64,000 nt of DNA, taken from Mesobacillus sp. S13. GTDB lineage: Bacteria; Bacillota; Bacilli; Bacillales; Cytobacillaceae. The stretch's first letter is position 1; every line of letters begins with the position of its first letter. The stretch covers positions 2,189,001 to 2,253,000 of the forward strand of contig NZ_CP084622.1 of assembly GCF_020422885.1 (NCBI RefSeq), in the 5' to 3' direction. Below the pieces are notes generated by a model. That model saw nothing but the letters and a program-made list of their open reading frames with translations. It searched no databases and was not told the DNA's origin. Made by a program: the position numbers and the translations under genes. This document shows positions 1 through 8,758 of this stretch, one piece after another.

Positions 1-128
1 GCAACATGGGGCTGGCGAAATATCGGAAAGATGGAAAGCTGGTTTTTTACTCTTTAGATGATGAACATGTAAGACAACTGATTCAACTAGCCTTTACTCA
101 TGAAAAGGAGGGGAAAGTTCATGGATAA
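1..128 (+). CDS. ArsR/SmtB-family metal-sensing repressor, C-terminal end only
   Basis: The first 41 codons visible are the tail of an ArsR-type winged-helix repressor: the wing and last helix read GLAKYRKDGKLVFYSLDDEH followed by VRQLIQLA, a pattern typical of CadC/CzrA-like sensors. The gene starts left of the window. The stop codon lies inside the first codons of the next gene (overlap about 8 bases), so sensor and efflux pump are translationally coupled. Known family role: an apo-repressor released from DNA by Cd, Zn or Pb ions. The metal-binding residues near the N-terminus are not in the window, so the metal specificity cannot be judged. Confidence 0.8.
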   Translation, partial: NMGLAKYRKDGKLVFYSLDDEHVRQLIQLAFTHEKEGKVHG

Positions 129-2250
129 AGCGATTGAACAATCAGCCGAAAAACATGTATACCGCATACAGGGATTCAGCTGATCAGGCTGTGCGACTAC
201 GTTCGAAAAGAACGTAAAACACCTGGAGGGTGTTTCAGATGCAAGTGTTAACTTTGGAGCTTCCAAACTTGTATTATACGGGAATGCGTCCATTGAACAA
301 CTTGAAAAGGCAGGGGCCTTTGAGAATCTTAAAGTTATACCGGAGAAGGAACGATTTGAAGAAAAGAAAGAACCATTTTTGAAAAAGCATGCTACGGTCA
401 TCACATCATTTGTTTTCTTGCTTATGGGTTGGATTTCCGGACAGTTTAACGGAGAAGAGAATATCGCCTCCATTATTGCTTACGCAGCCTCGATCCTAAT
501 AGGAGGCTACCGACTGTTTAACACAGGGTTGAAGAACCTGTATCGCTTAAATTTTGATATGAAAACCTTGATGACCATTGCCGTCATCGGTGCAGCTTTC
601 ATTGGTGAATGGGGAGAAGGTGCTACAGTTGTCATCCTGTTTGCCATCAGTGAAGCCCTTGAGACCTACTCAATGGATAAAGCCCGCCAATCCATTCGAT
701 CATTAATGGACATTGCTCCAAGGGAAGCCTTGATCAGAAGAGGCAATCAGGAAATGATGATTTCTGTCGATGAAATTCTGATCGGAGATATTATGATTGT
801 CAAACCCGGGCAAAAAATTGCGATGGATGGCATCGTTTTAAAGGGATCTTCAGCTATTAACCAGGCAGCGATCACTGGGGAGTCTGTGCCAGTGGCTAAA
901 ACAATTGATGATGAAGTTTTTGCCGGAACTCTTAATGAAGAAGGGCTTCTCGAGGTTAAAGTAACGAAACATGTGGATGACACAACCATTGCGAAAATCA
1001 TCCACTTGGTTGAAGAAGCACAAGCTGAGCGAGCACCTTCACAGGCATTTGTCGATCGCTTTGCAAAATATTACACGCCGGTCATTATGTTGATCGCTCT
1101 TGGAGTTGCCGTCATACCTCCACTTTTCGGAGCTGACTGGAACACCTGGATCTATCAAGGTTTAGCAGTATTGGTAGTCGGCTGTCCATGTGCCCTTGTT
1201 GTTTCTACACCCGTATCAATTGTTACTGCAATTGGAAACGCAGCCCGAAACGGCGTATTAATCAAGGGTGGAATTCATCTTGAAGAAATGGGATCGATCA
1301 AGGCCATTGCTTTTGATAAAACAGGAACATTAACAAAAGGGGTTCCTGTTGTTACCGATTACCTCTCGGAAGATGGGGCAACAAACGAACAATTAAAAAT
1401 TATTGCAGCATTAGAAAATGGTTCTCAACATCCACTGGCTACTGCGATCATGAAGAAGGCAGAGGAAGAAAACCTGGATTATAAGAGTGTTGATATTACT
1501 GACTTTACCTCGATAACGGGAAAAGGAATACAAGGGAATATCAACGGTGAGACATATTTTGTCGGCAGCCCGAATTTGTTTGAAGAAATCCTGACTGACG
1601 GAATTAGGTCCGAACTAAAAGAGAAAATTGAAACCTTACAAAGCCAGGGGAAAACCGTGATGGTTGCTGGAACGTCATCAGAAATTACCGCTTTGATTGC
1701 TGTTGCAGATGAAGTGAGAGAAACGAGTCAAACAGTGATTCAAAAACTTCATTCTTTGGGTATCGAGAAAACAATCATGTTAACTGGTGATAACTCAAGG
1801 ACTGCGAATGCCATCGGAAATCAAGTAGGCGTTTCAGATATTAAAGCAGAGCTGTTACCGCATGATAAGCTTAATTACATTAAGGATCTCAGACAAGAAT
1901 TTAACCGTGTATCCATGGTCGGTGATGGAGTAAACGATGCTCCTGCGCTTGCAGCTTCAACTGTGGGGGTTGCTATGGGAGGTGCAGGGACAGATACAGC
2001 ATTAGAAACAGCTGATATAGCCCTGATGGCAGATGACTTAGGAAAGCTTCCATTTACCGTGAAACTGAGCCGAAAAGCTTTAGCGATCATTAAACAGAAT
2101 ATAACCTTCTCATTAGGTATCAAGCTGGTTGCGTTATTGCTCGTCATTCCAGGATGGCTCACTCTCTGGATTGCGATCTTCGCTGATATGGGCGCTACTT
2201 TACTTGTTACCTTGAACAGCCTCCGACTTCTCGGAGTTAAAGACAAATAA
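121..2250 (+). CDS. cadA: CadA/ZntA-type P1B ATPase (Cd/Zn/Pb efflux) with in-frame TGA in the HMA domain
   Basis: Read from the ATG at 121 this is a 709-residue P1B-type ATPase, the normal CadA length. An N-terminal HMA metal-binding domain (about residues 8-80) is followed by membrane helices, the GES actuator loop, the CPC ion-binding motif (355-357), the phosphorylated Asp399 in DKTGT, and GDGVND (601-606). CPC with the surrounding sequence fits the Zn/Cd/Pb class. The ATG follows a good AGGAGG site and overlaps the upstream ArsR gene. Codon 21 (181-183) is TGA where relatives have the first Cys of CxxC (GFS-[TGA][10 protein letters not shown]). If TGA is a true stop, translation would have to restart near TTG 379 or a later ATG, with no visible ribosome site, giving a pump without its HMA domain. 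Nonsense mutation, sequencing error and selenocysteine are all possible. The function of the ATPase core is certain; the state of the N-terminus is not. Confidence 0.88.
198..216 (+). other. Perfect hairpin 14 nt after the in-frame TGA of cadA (possible bSECIS, possibly coincidental)
   Basis: TACGTTC (198-204) pairs perfectly with GAACGTA (210-216) around a 5-base loop GAAAA. The loop starts 21 bases after the TGA codon and its first base is G. Known bacterial SECIS elements place a small hairpin directly after UGA with a G at the start of the loop, so the geometry fits. The same bases encode conserved HMA residues (TFEKNV), so codon choice alone could create the hairpin. Confidence 0.3.
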
Positions 2251-2256
2251 ACAATA

Positions 2257-2288
2257 GCTTCCCAGGAATGGGAAGCTTCTTTTTTTAA
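2257..2288 (+). terminator. Rho-independent terminator of cadA
   Basis: A 9-bp perfect stem AGCTTCCCA/TGGGAAGCT with a GGAA tetraloop is followed by a run of T, seven bases after the cadA stop codon. Confidence 0.85.
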
Positions 2289-2363
2289 AAGCACTCAAAC
2301 AGCTTTGAAGGAGAATACTTAAACATAAGGTTGCTAATGTTCAACAACACACTAAAATAAAAC

Positions 2364-2399
2364 AAGCTCAGGGCTTTTTTACGGCTCTGAGCTTTTTGT
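2364..2399. terminator. Second stem-loop between cadA and the DUF2200 gene, probably bidirectional
   Basis: AAGCTCAG (2364-2371) pairs with CTGAGCTT (2387-2394), with T-rich sequence on the plus-strand side and AAAA before the left arm. It lies between two convergent genes and could end transcription in either direction. Confidence 0.6.
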
Positions 2400-2509
2400 A
2401 TACTAACTTAACTATTAAATTCAGTGTGGTTTGCATTGCTATTTCTGCTGCTTCTTTGGAGGTGATATAAGATTTTCCCTGCATTAACGGAAGCCTCAGG
2501 GTCTGCTTT

Positions 2510-2860
2510 CTATTTCCGCAAAATCTTTTCCATTGCTTTCCCTTTTGCTAATTCATCGATCAGCTTGTCGAGGTAGCGTATTTCCCTCATGGTTGGTTCT
2601 TCGATTTCTTCCACTCGGACACCACAGATCACGCCTTTGATTAATTCTCTCGAAGGATTCATATGAGGAGCTTCTTCGAAGAAGGTCTCAAAGTCTGTCT
2701 TTTTTTCCAGTATTGCTTCTAATTCTTCCTGGCTATATCCTGTCAGCCAGGCGATGATATGGTCGACTTCTTCTTTCGTGCGTCCTTTTCTTTCGGCTTT
2801 ATTGACATAATGTGGATAGACACTTGCGAAGCTCATTGTATAGACTTTATGTTTGCTCAA
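2510..2860 (-). CDS. DUF2200 family protein
   Basis: A 116-residue cytoplasmic protein beginning [20 protein letters not shown], with [18 protein letters not shown] and a C-terminal charged helix, matches the DUF2200 family, whose members are about 115-120 residues. No catalytic motif or membrane segment is visible and the family has no established function. The ATG at 2860 gives the usual family N-terminus and is preceded on the minus strand by a GGGAGTTTG-like site. It stands alone, convergent with cadA. Confidence 0.85.
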   Translation of the reverse strand: MSKHKVYTMSFASVYPHYVNKAERKGRTKEEVDHIIAWLTGYSQEELEAILEKKTDFETFFEEAPHMNPSRELIKGVICGVRVEEIEEPTMREIRYLDKLIDELAKGKAMEKILRK

Positions 2861-3092
2861 GGTACAAACTCCCTTATAATCGTTTACTCCATTATATTAT
2901 GAAAAATTGGCAGGTTCAAACGCTGCTTTTCTCTGTATATGTTCCAGGTCATCTATTGGAATTTACGAAAGAAAGATATGGTCTCTTGTTCCAATAAAGG
3001 AATTTTTTAAATGAAAGTAGAATGATAAGTATTAAATACCAAGAGGGACTGATAGCAGGTCCAGGTTGAAGCTGTAAAAAAGGAGTGACGGT

Positions 3093-4598
3093 ATGATAAG
3101 TAAAGATGTGTTGATTATTGGCGGAGGTGTATCAGGACTTTCGGCAGGAATCTACTTGCAGATGAACGGTTATCAAACAGCGATTTATGAAAAGCACTAT
3201 CTGCCTGGAGGAGTATGCACAGGCTGGTATAAGGATGGCTTTTATATTGATGGGTGCATCCATTGGCTAATGGGGACAAAAGAAGGAACTGGTTATAATC
3301 GGATGTGGAAAGAGCTTACAGTACTTGATAATGTGCCAATCTATTATCCTGAAGAATTTTTGAGAATTAAGCTATCAAATGGTGAGGACTTTGTCATCAA
3401 ACGCGACAAAACTATTTTTATAGAAGAATTAAAAAGACTTGCGCCAGAGGATGAGAACTTTATTGATGAGTTGAATCAATCTTTGAATGATATGGCAAAA
3501 GCGGAAGTTTTCTTTGAAAAGCCTGATGATATTGCTAATTTCTTGGATAAGCTGAAAACGTTCAAACAGCTTGGACCTTCAATAAAGGTATATGGAAAGT
3601 ATTCAAAAATCACGATTGGCGAACTGTTGGAAAGCTTTCATTCCCCTTATCTTAAGGAAGTAATAACTGAAATCATGAAAATGGATGATTTCGTTGCCAT
3701 TTCGTTATTTACAACCTTAAATAACTTTTTCACAAAGAACGGTGGCATACCAGAAGGAGGTTCTTTGGCTTTTGCGAAAAGACTTGCAGAAAGGTACAAG
3801 TCTCTAGGGGGCGAACTTTACATAAGAATGCCGGTTGAAAAAATAATCGTCGATGACAAACATACAGCAACCGGAATTGAACTTCAAGACGGGACCATTG
3901 TGGAAGGGAAGAGAATCGTATCTGCAGCTGATGGATTCATTACATATAAACAGTTTTTACAAGATAAGTACATGGATAGTAAAATGAAAAAGTTTTACCA
4001 AGAAAGCAAGCCGTTTAAGCCGCTTCTCATTTGCAGCTACGGAGCTGCCGACAAATTGGAAGATATCCCACATGGAGTCAGCATTCCCCTAAACAATGGA
4101 ATTGATATTGGCGGAGGGAAGCTTGAAAAAAGATTGACAATACGTGTTCAAAACATTGATCACACTCTGAATAAAAAGAAAGGTACAGTCCTTCAGGTTA
4201 ATATTTTTTCAGAATGGGAGTATTGGGATGAATTGTATAAGGACAGGGAGCTTTATGATAGCAGAAAAGAGCAGTTAGCCAGAGATGTACAACAAGCGAT
4301 CGAAGAAGTTTATCCGAATCTCATTGGAAGGATCCAATATATTGACGTCGCTACCCCAAAGACATTTTTCCATTTTACCAATGTGTGGAATGGTGCATTT
4401 GAGGGTTGGAAACTGACACCTCACAATATAAAAATGAAAATTCCCAAGAAGATTACCGGACTTACAAATGCTTATCATATTGGACAATGGACAACACCAG
4501 GTGGCGGAATCCCGATCGCTGCCAAAGACGGCAGAAATATTGCCAGGATACTGTGTCATGAAGATAAAAAGCCATTCTTAACTGAGCAGGGCCAATAG
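3093..4598 (+). CDS. FAD-dependent oxidoreductase of the phytoene desaturase/carotenoid isomerase (CrtI/CrtISO-like) superfamily
   Basis: A 501-residue flavoprotein. Residues 5-33 form the dinucleotide-binding fold (VLIIGGGVSGLSAGIYLQ), then LPGGVCTGW, and the C-terminus ends with QWTTPGGGIPIAAKDGRNIA, the FAD-closing motif of the CrtI/amine-oxidase superfamily. The ribosome site AAGGAG precedes the ATG at proper distance. It stands alone, 43 kb from the carotenoid cluster, and differs from the CrtN paralogues there (GGVCTGW rather than GGR/GGK). Members of this branch are often annotated as phytoene desaturase, fatty-acid hydratase-like or retinol saturase-like without biochemical proof. The substrate is unknown. 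Confidence 0.75.
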   Translation: MISKDVLIIGGGVSGLSAGIYLQMNGYQTAIYEKHYLPGGVCTGWYKDGFYIDGCIHWLMGTKEGTGYNRMWKELTVLDNVPIYYPEEFLRIKLSNGEDFVIKRDKTIFIEELKRLAPEDENFIDELNQSLNDMAKAEVFFEKPDDIANFLDKLKTFKQLGPSIKVYGKYSKITIGELLESFHSPYLKEVITEIMKMDDFVAISLFTTLNNFFTKNGGIPEGGSLAFAKRLAERYKSLGGELYIRMPVEKIIVDDKHTATGIELQDGTIVEGKRIVSAADGFITYKQFLQDKYMDSKMKKFYQESKPFKPLLICSYGAADKLEDIPHGVSIPLNNGIDIGGGKLEKRLTIRVQNIDHTLNKKKGTVLQVNIFSEWEYWDELYKDRELYDSRKEQLARDVQQAIEEVYPNLIGRIQYIDVATPKTFFHFTNVWNGAFEGWKLTPHNIKMKIPKKITGLTNAYHIGQWTTPGGGIPIAAKDGRNIARILCHEDKKPFLTEQGQ

Positions 4599-4743
4599 GA
4601 ACATCAATATGTCAACCAAGGGAGAGGAAGCAAGATAAACATGAGAGGGATGGTAAGTATACGTTTATTGGTTTAAAGATATCAAGAATGAATGTGGATG
4701 ATAACCAATTAAACAAACTGTAAAAAGAGAACATTCACTACTG

Positions 4744-4773
4744 CAGCTTTATCTCGGATAGAGCTGTTTTTTA
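4744..4773 (+). terminator. Rho-independent terminator after the CrtI-like oxidoreductase
   Basis: CAGCTTTATC (4744-4753) pairs with GATAGAGCTG (4757-4766) with one wobble pair and a 3-base loop, followed by six T. The roughly 250 bases around it (4599-4855) hold no other recognisable feature. Confidence 0.75.
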
Positions 4774-4855
4774 TTACAGCGATCAAAGGAAATGCGCTGA
4801 AGAGAAAGAATAGTATAAAAGAGTATTTCTTTATGAATTCATAGGGGTGTGGCTG

Positions 4856-5128
4856 ATGGTTAAGACTGTGCTTTCCAACACCAGAAGTAAAAACACTAAA
4901 TCCCTTTTCGATGGGAGCTCTTTCTTTCGTATGCTTCGCTTTATCTTCTTATTATTTCTGGCCTTCTTACTGGTGTATATCTATTATCTGTACCTAAAAG
5001 GCAACCTTCAAAAAACAGTCCTAAATCTCTGGGACAACCATCAAAAGACCATCATTCCGCTATCGATTTTCATTGCCTATACAGGGATTGTTTTTCAATT
5101 TGGTGTTTGGAGAGGGAGAAGAAGGTGA
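4856..5128 (+). CDS. Small two-helix membrane protein, unknown function
   Basis: A 90-residue protein with a basic N-terminal segment, one strongly hydrophobic helix (FIFLLFLAFLLVYIYYLYL), a short loop and a second helix ending in WRGRRR. The ATG at 4856 is preferred over the GTG at 4847 because AGGGG (4842-4846) then lies 9 bases upstream. It has its own terminator and no operon partner. I do not recognise the family. Confidence 0.55.
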   Translation: MVKTVLSNTRSKNTKSLFDGSSFFRMLRFIFLLFLAFLLVYIYYLYLKGNLQKTVLNLWDNHQKTIIPLSIFIAYTGIVFQFGVWRGRRR

Positions 5129-5131
5129 TGG

Positions 5132-5163
5132 AAAGCAGAGTGATGATGATCTCTGCTTTTTTC
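5132..5163 (+). terminator. Rho-independent terminator of the small membrane protein gene
   Basis: AAAGCAGAG (5132-5140) pairs perfectly with CTCTGCTTT (5151-5159), followed by T residues. Confidence 0.8.
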
Positions 5164-5281
5164 ATGATAAGTGCCATCGTCTTAAGCTAACTCCATATCC
5201 TTTCACCAATCAATGTCATAGGTGATATACTAATGGTCTAATATAATTGAAGAAACGGATTAGAGCAAAGGAGTCATCAGT

Positions 5282-5920
5282 ATGGCCAATGTACATATTT
5301 TTACGAAGAGAGAAGAAATCGCCAACGCAATCATCCATGGAATTGGGGGACTTTTAAGCATCGCAGCCCTCGTCATCCTGATCGTATTTGCGTCCCTGTA
5401 CGGCACAGCATGGCATGTCGTGAGTTTCACCTTGTTCGGGGTGACCATGGTTCTTTTATATACATCCTCAACCCTCGTCCACAGCTTTCCGCCCGGAAAA
5501 GCAAAGGACGTCTTTGAAGTCATGGACCACTCATCCATCTATTTCTTCATTGCCGGTACCTACACACCATTCCTGTTCATCGCCGTCAAAGGAGCATTAG
5601 GATGGACGCTGTTCGGAATCGTCTGGGGACTTTCCATAGCAGGAACTGTATTCAAATCATTGTTCGTCAAACGCTTCCTGCACACCTCCACCGTGTTATA
5701 TGTCGTCATGGGCTGGCTGATCGTATTCGCCTGGGGTCCACTGACACAGAATGTATCAACACAAGGATTGGTATTCCTCGTGATTGGAGGAGTCCTGTAT
5801 ACAGTCGGAGCCATCTTTTACGTCTGGCGCGGGTTCCATTACCACCATGCGATATGGCATGTGTTTGTATTGGCCGGATCGATCATGCATTTCTTTGCGG
5901 TGTTGAGTTTGCTGCCTTGA
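5282..5920 (+). CDS. trhA: Hemolysin III family (PAQR-type) seven-helix membrane protein, YqfA/TrhA-like
   Basis: A 212-residue integral membrane protein with about seven hydrophobic helices. It carries the family's conserved metal-type residues: IIHGIGG near the N-terminus, STLVHSFP, the DHSSIY motif and YHHAIWHVFVLAGSIMHFF near the C-terminus. Length and motifs match the hemolysin III/YqfA family, related to PAQR receptors. Bacterial members affect membrane fluidity or energetics, and the hemolytic role is established for few of them. It is monocistronic, with an AAAGGAG site before the ATG. The coding strand here is somewhat richer in G+C than the genes after it. Confidence 0.9.
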   Translation: MANVHIFTKREEIANAIIHGIGGLLSIAALVILIVFASLYGTAWHVVSFTLFGVTMVLLYTSSTLVHSFPPGKAKDVFEVMDHSSIYFFIAGTYTPFLFIAVKGALGWTLFGIVWGLSIAGTVFKSLFVKRFLHTSTVLYVVMGWLIVFAWGPLTQNVSTQGLVFLVIGGVLYTVGAIFYVWRGFHYHHAIWHVFVLAGSIMHFFAVLSLLP

Positions 5921-5957
5921 AGCTAAATAATATCGATAAAAATCGGAGGGGCATTGC

Positions 5958-6524
5958 ATGCTTACTGTAGAGATTAGAAGGCCGAAACCTGAGGATAGAG
6001 AGAAGTTGAATGATTTTTTTAGAACGGTGATTACCGATACGTTTATTCAAGAAGGTATTGGGGATCAATTGGATGATCTGAATGAAGAGATCAAAGGGAA
6101 AAGAAGATACTTAGAAAGTGATTATCTAAGCAATGGTGAAAACCGGTATTTTCTAATTGCTTTCCAAGGTGACAAAATCATTGGCTCTATTGAATATGGC
6201 CCAGCAAATGAAATCATAAGGAAATGTGCAAAGAATTCTTATGATCATCTTTTGGAGGTAGGCACAGTATTCGTTCATCCTGATTACCAAAGGAATGGAG
6301 TAGGGAACCTACTTTTGAAGGCAATGTATGACACCTTGCATCAAAGAGGGATTGAAGAATTTTGGTTGGATAGTGGGTATAAAAGGGCCCAATCCATCTG
6401 GAAAAAGAAATTTGGAGAACCAGAGATCTTATTAAAGAATTATTGGGGTGAAGACTTTGATCATATGATTTGGAGAGTGAGGGTCAGCGAAGTAAAACAC
6501 ACAGCTCCAGGTGGAAATCGATGA
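5958..6524 (+). CDS. GNAT-family N-acetyltransferase
   Basis: A 188-residue cytoplasmic protein. Its second half holds the acetyl-CoA loop VGTVFVHPDYQRNGVGNLLL (Q/RxxGxG/A-type motif A) followed by a helix and EEFWLDSGY. The start follows a CGGAGGGG site. It lies 37 bases after the hemolysin III gene and 70 bases before the DUF2711 gene, all in one direction, but no evidence ties them functionally. The substrate cannot be predicted. Confidence 0.85.
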   Translation: MLTVEIRRPKPEDREKLNDFFRTVITDTFIQEGIGDQLDDLNEEIKGKRRYLESDYLSNGENRYFLIAFQGDKIIGSIEYGPANEIIRKCAKNSYDHLLEVGTVFVHPDYQRNGVGNLLLKAMYDTLHQRGIEEFWLDSGYKRAQSIWKKKFGEPEILLKNYWGEDFDHMIWRVRVSEVKHTAPGGNR

Positions 6525-6594
6525 TTTTGATGAAAAGAATGGAGTGTAAAGCTTGAAATACAGATAGAATCTTAACAGGAGAGAGGCGGAATCA

Positions 6595-7299
6595 ATGGAA
6601 GAGAGAAGAGTTCTCTCAAAACCTGATCGTTATGCTATTTGTGCAAGGGAAGACGAGTCCATAAAGGAATTTTATAAGGGTATATTTGAGGAAGTTTATA
6701 TCTTTTTCCATCCATTCATCAAACCAGTGTCCATGGATGCCGACCTTTTTTATACTGATGAGAAAGTGGATAAAGATCAAATGATCCATCATTGTGAAAA
6801 GGTTTCCTGGAAACAGTTCATGGAACTCAGCGGGTTAAACAGTTATGACGAAATCGATATCGGTCTGCGAACCAGGATTCTCGGATTAAAGAAAGAGTTT
6901 CAGGTTAAAAAACTGGGAAAAGTGATTGATACCATCTGTGAACAGCACCAACTCATCCCTCCAGACGAAGGATTCTTGCCAGAACTTATCATCAATGACC
7001 TCTTAGCAGCAATCAAAAAAGAAAACTACGATTGGATCTGGGTAGGCGATGAATTCTGCACCGAAAGAAAACTAGAATATATCGATGACCTCATCAGCCA
7101 GGATACATTAACAAGACATAATCTCTTCACACATGATCAATCCATCCTGATCACCACCCATTGGGACAGCCATTTCTCCATGATTTGTTGTGACTCCAAG
7201 GAGAAGCTTAAGAACATCATCAAAACATGCAACCTTGAGGGCTTTTACTGCGATGAGAAGACAGAGATCTATTGGAGTGTGCGGAATGGGAGTAAGTAG
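6595..7299 (+). CDS. DUF2711 family protein
   Basis: A 234-residue soluble protein with the family landmarks VYIFFHPFIKPV, EIDIGLRTRILGL, LPELIINDLLAAI, WIWVGDEF and the C-terminal ITTHWDSHFSMICC...EGFYCDEKTEIYWSV. The ribosome site GGAGAGAGG is strong. DUF2711 has no established function. Conserved Asp/Glu/His residues suggest a possible enzyme, but that is speculation. Confidence 0.8.
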   Translation: MEERRVLSKPDRYAICAREDESIKEFYKGIFEEVYIFFHPFIKPVSMDADLFYTDEKVDKDQMIHHCEKVSWKQFMELSGLNSYDEIDIGLRTRILGLKKEFQVKKLGKVIDTICEQHQLIPPDEGFLPELIINDLLAAIKKENYDWIWVGDEFCTERKLEYIDDLISQDTLTRHNLFTHDQSILITTHWDSHFSMICCDSKEKLKNIIKTCNLEGFYCDEKTEIYWSVRNGSK

Positions 7300-7332
7300 G
7301 GAGTATTACCGTGTGGGAAACTGCATAAGAAC

Positions 7333-7371
7333 AGACAAGCCTCGTATTGGGTAAGCGGGTTTGTCTTTTTA
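7333..7371 (+). terminator. Rho-independent terminator after the DUF2711 gene
   Basis: AGACAAGCC (7333-7341) pairs with GGTTTGTCT (7358-7366) with one wobble pair, followed by five T. Confidence 0.75.
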
Positions 7372-7502
7372 ATTGCTGCAAACATTTCTGTAAGAAAATC
7401 CTCTTGCACATAGAGATTAGAATAATAAGTTAGCGTACAAAGGAAAAGGGTATCTAACTTATAAGAAAGCTTCCCAATTATAAACAGAAAGGATAATGTG
7501 CA

Positions 7503-8411
7503 GTGGCTATAGCAAGAGATTTTTTCATGGCGTTGTCAAAAAATCAGTTATTAAATGCTAGTGCAAAAAAATGGGGATTCAAGCTCGGGGCAGGTAAGGT
7601 TGTTGCAGGAACGGATACAGACGGAATGGTCCAATCAGTGAAGAATTTAAACTCTAATGGTATTAGCGCTACCGTAGACCATCTAGGTGAATTTGTGCGT
7701 TATGAGCATGAAGCAATAGAAGCCAAAGAGAATGTCCTAAAAACATTGGAAGCCATTAAACAATCGGGCGTAGACGCACATTTATCGATTAAATTAACAC
7801 AGCTCGGCTTAGATGTGGATCAAGACTTTTGCCTGAAAAATATCCAGGATATCATGAAAACAGCAAACCATTACGGAATATTTGTAAATATAGATATGGA
7901 AGATTACAGTCATCTCCAAATGACGTTTGATATAGTAGAAGAGTTGCGTTACGAATACGATAACATCGGAACTGTTATTCAGGCATACCTATACCGTTCA
8001 GAAAACGATCTTGATAGGTTGAAGCATACACGCTTACGTCTCGTAAAAGGCGCATATAAAGAAAATGAACAAGTATCCCTGCAGAGAAAAGAAGAAATAG
8101 ATGCGAATTACTTGAAACTGATCAAGAAAAGATTGCTGCATCCAGGTTTCACATCGATCGCGACACATGATCATCATATTATAAATGCAGTGAAACAATT
8201 TGTGATCGAAAATAATATTCCGAAAGATAAGTTTGAATTCCAAATGCTCTATGGTTTCCGAACCGGTATGCAGCTGGAACTAGTAGAAGAAGGATATTCC
8301 TTCTGTACCTACGTTCCATATGGGCATGATTGGTATGGTTATTTCATGAGAAGACTGGCAGAACGACCGCAAAATTTGAATTTGGTTTTGAAGGGCTTAG
8401 TGGCGAAATAG
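7503..8411 (+). CDS. putB: Proline dehydrogenase (FAD-dependent, PutB/FadM type)
   Basis: A 302-residue monofunctional proline dehydrogenase, the enzyme oxidising L-proline to pyrroline-5-carboxylate with transfer of electrons to the membrane. Visible landmarks are the TIM-barrel segments SVKNLNSNGISATVDHLGEF, DAHLSIKLTQLGLD, VNIDMEDYSH, RLVKGAYKE (substrate carboxylate contact) and the C-terminal VPYGHDWYGYFMRRLAERPQN, whose paired Arg residues bind proline. Length matches Bacillus PutB/FadM. The start is GTG at 7503, with AAAGG 10 bases upstream. No pyrroline-5-carboxylate dehydrogenase gene lies next to it here. Confidence 0.93.
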   Translation: MAIARDFFMALSKNQLLNASAKKWGFKLGAGKVVAGTDTDGMVQSVKNLNSNGISATVDHLGEFVRYEHEAIEAKENVLKTLEAIKQSGVDAHLSIKLTQLGLDVDQDFCLKNIQDIMKTANHYGIFVNIDMEDYSHLQMTFDIVEELRYEYDNIGTVIQAYLYRSENDLDRLKHTRLRLVKGAYKENEQVSLQRKEEIDANYLKLIKKRLLHPGFTSIATHDHHIINAVKQFVIENNIPKDKFEFQMLYGFRTGMQLELVEEGYSFCTYVPYGHDWYGYFMRRLAERPQNLNLVLKGLVAK

Positions 8412-8530
8412 AAATGAGTTTTTTTTCAGCAAAATGGGATATCTTTGACATCATGGACTGCTCATCATCCTGTTGACTGTACAAATCCATCGTGCATTTG
8501 GGTACGAAACTGATAGCATATTAGTGCGTA

Positions 8531-8563
8531 AAGCGGCAGTATACTTGATACTGTCGCTTTTTG
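8531..8563 (+). terminator. Rho-independent terminator after proline dehydrogenase
   Basis: A 12-bp stem AAGCGGCAGTAT/ATACTGTCGCTT with one wobble and a six-base loop, then T residues. The non-coding stretch 8412-8758 holds nothing else that I can identify apart from A+T-rich promoter-like sequence before the next gene. Confidence 0.8.
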
Positions 8564-8758
8564 TTATTGTAAAATTTCTTCGAAGGTCAATACTTTCAGA
8601 TTAAATGGTATGAATGATAAGCATCAAGTAGTTCTAGTGAATATCATTAAATGTATGGAATAAGAAGAGTTAATCTCCATGTATATTGAAATTTTTTTAT
8701 ATTGTTCCCGATTTTGATTAATACTATTGTAAAAGATAATGTTGGAGGATGGCTGCAG

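Noticed and set aside
2404..2508. Minus-strand coding-like stretch (LPLMQGKSYITSKEAAEIAM) downstream of the DUF2200 gene
   Set aside because: About 35 codons with no ribosome site and no family match. It may be a relic but cannot be supported.
5560..5970. Overlapping frames on both strands within the hemolysin III gene
   Set aside because: They are shadows of a G+C-richer membrane protein gene, without ribosome sites or recognisable domains.
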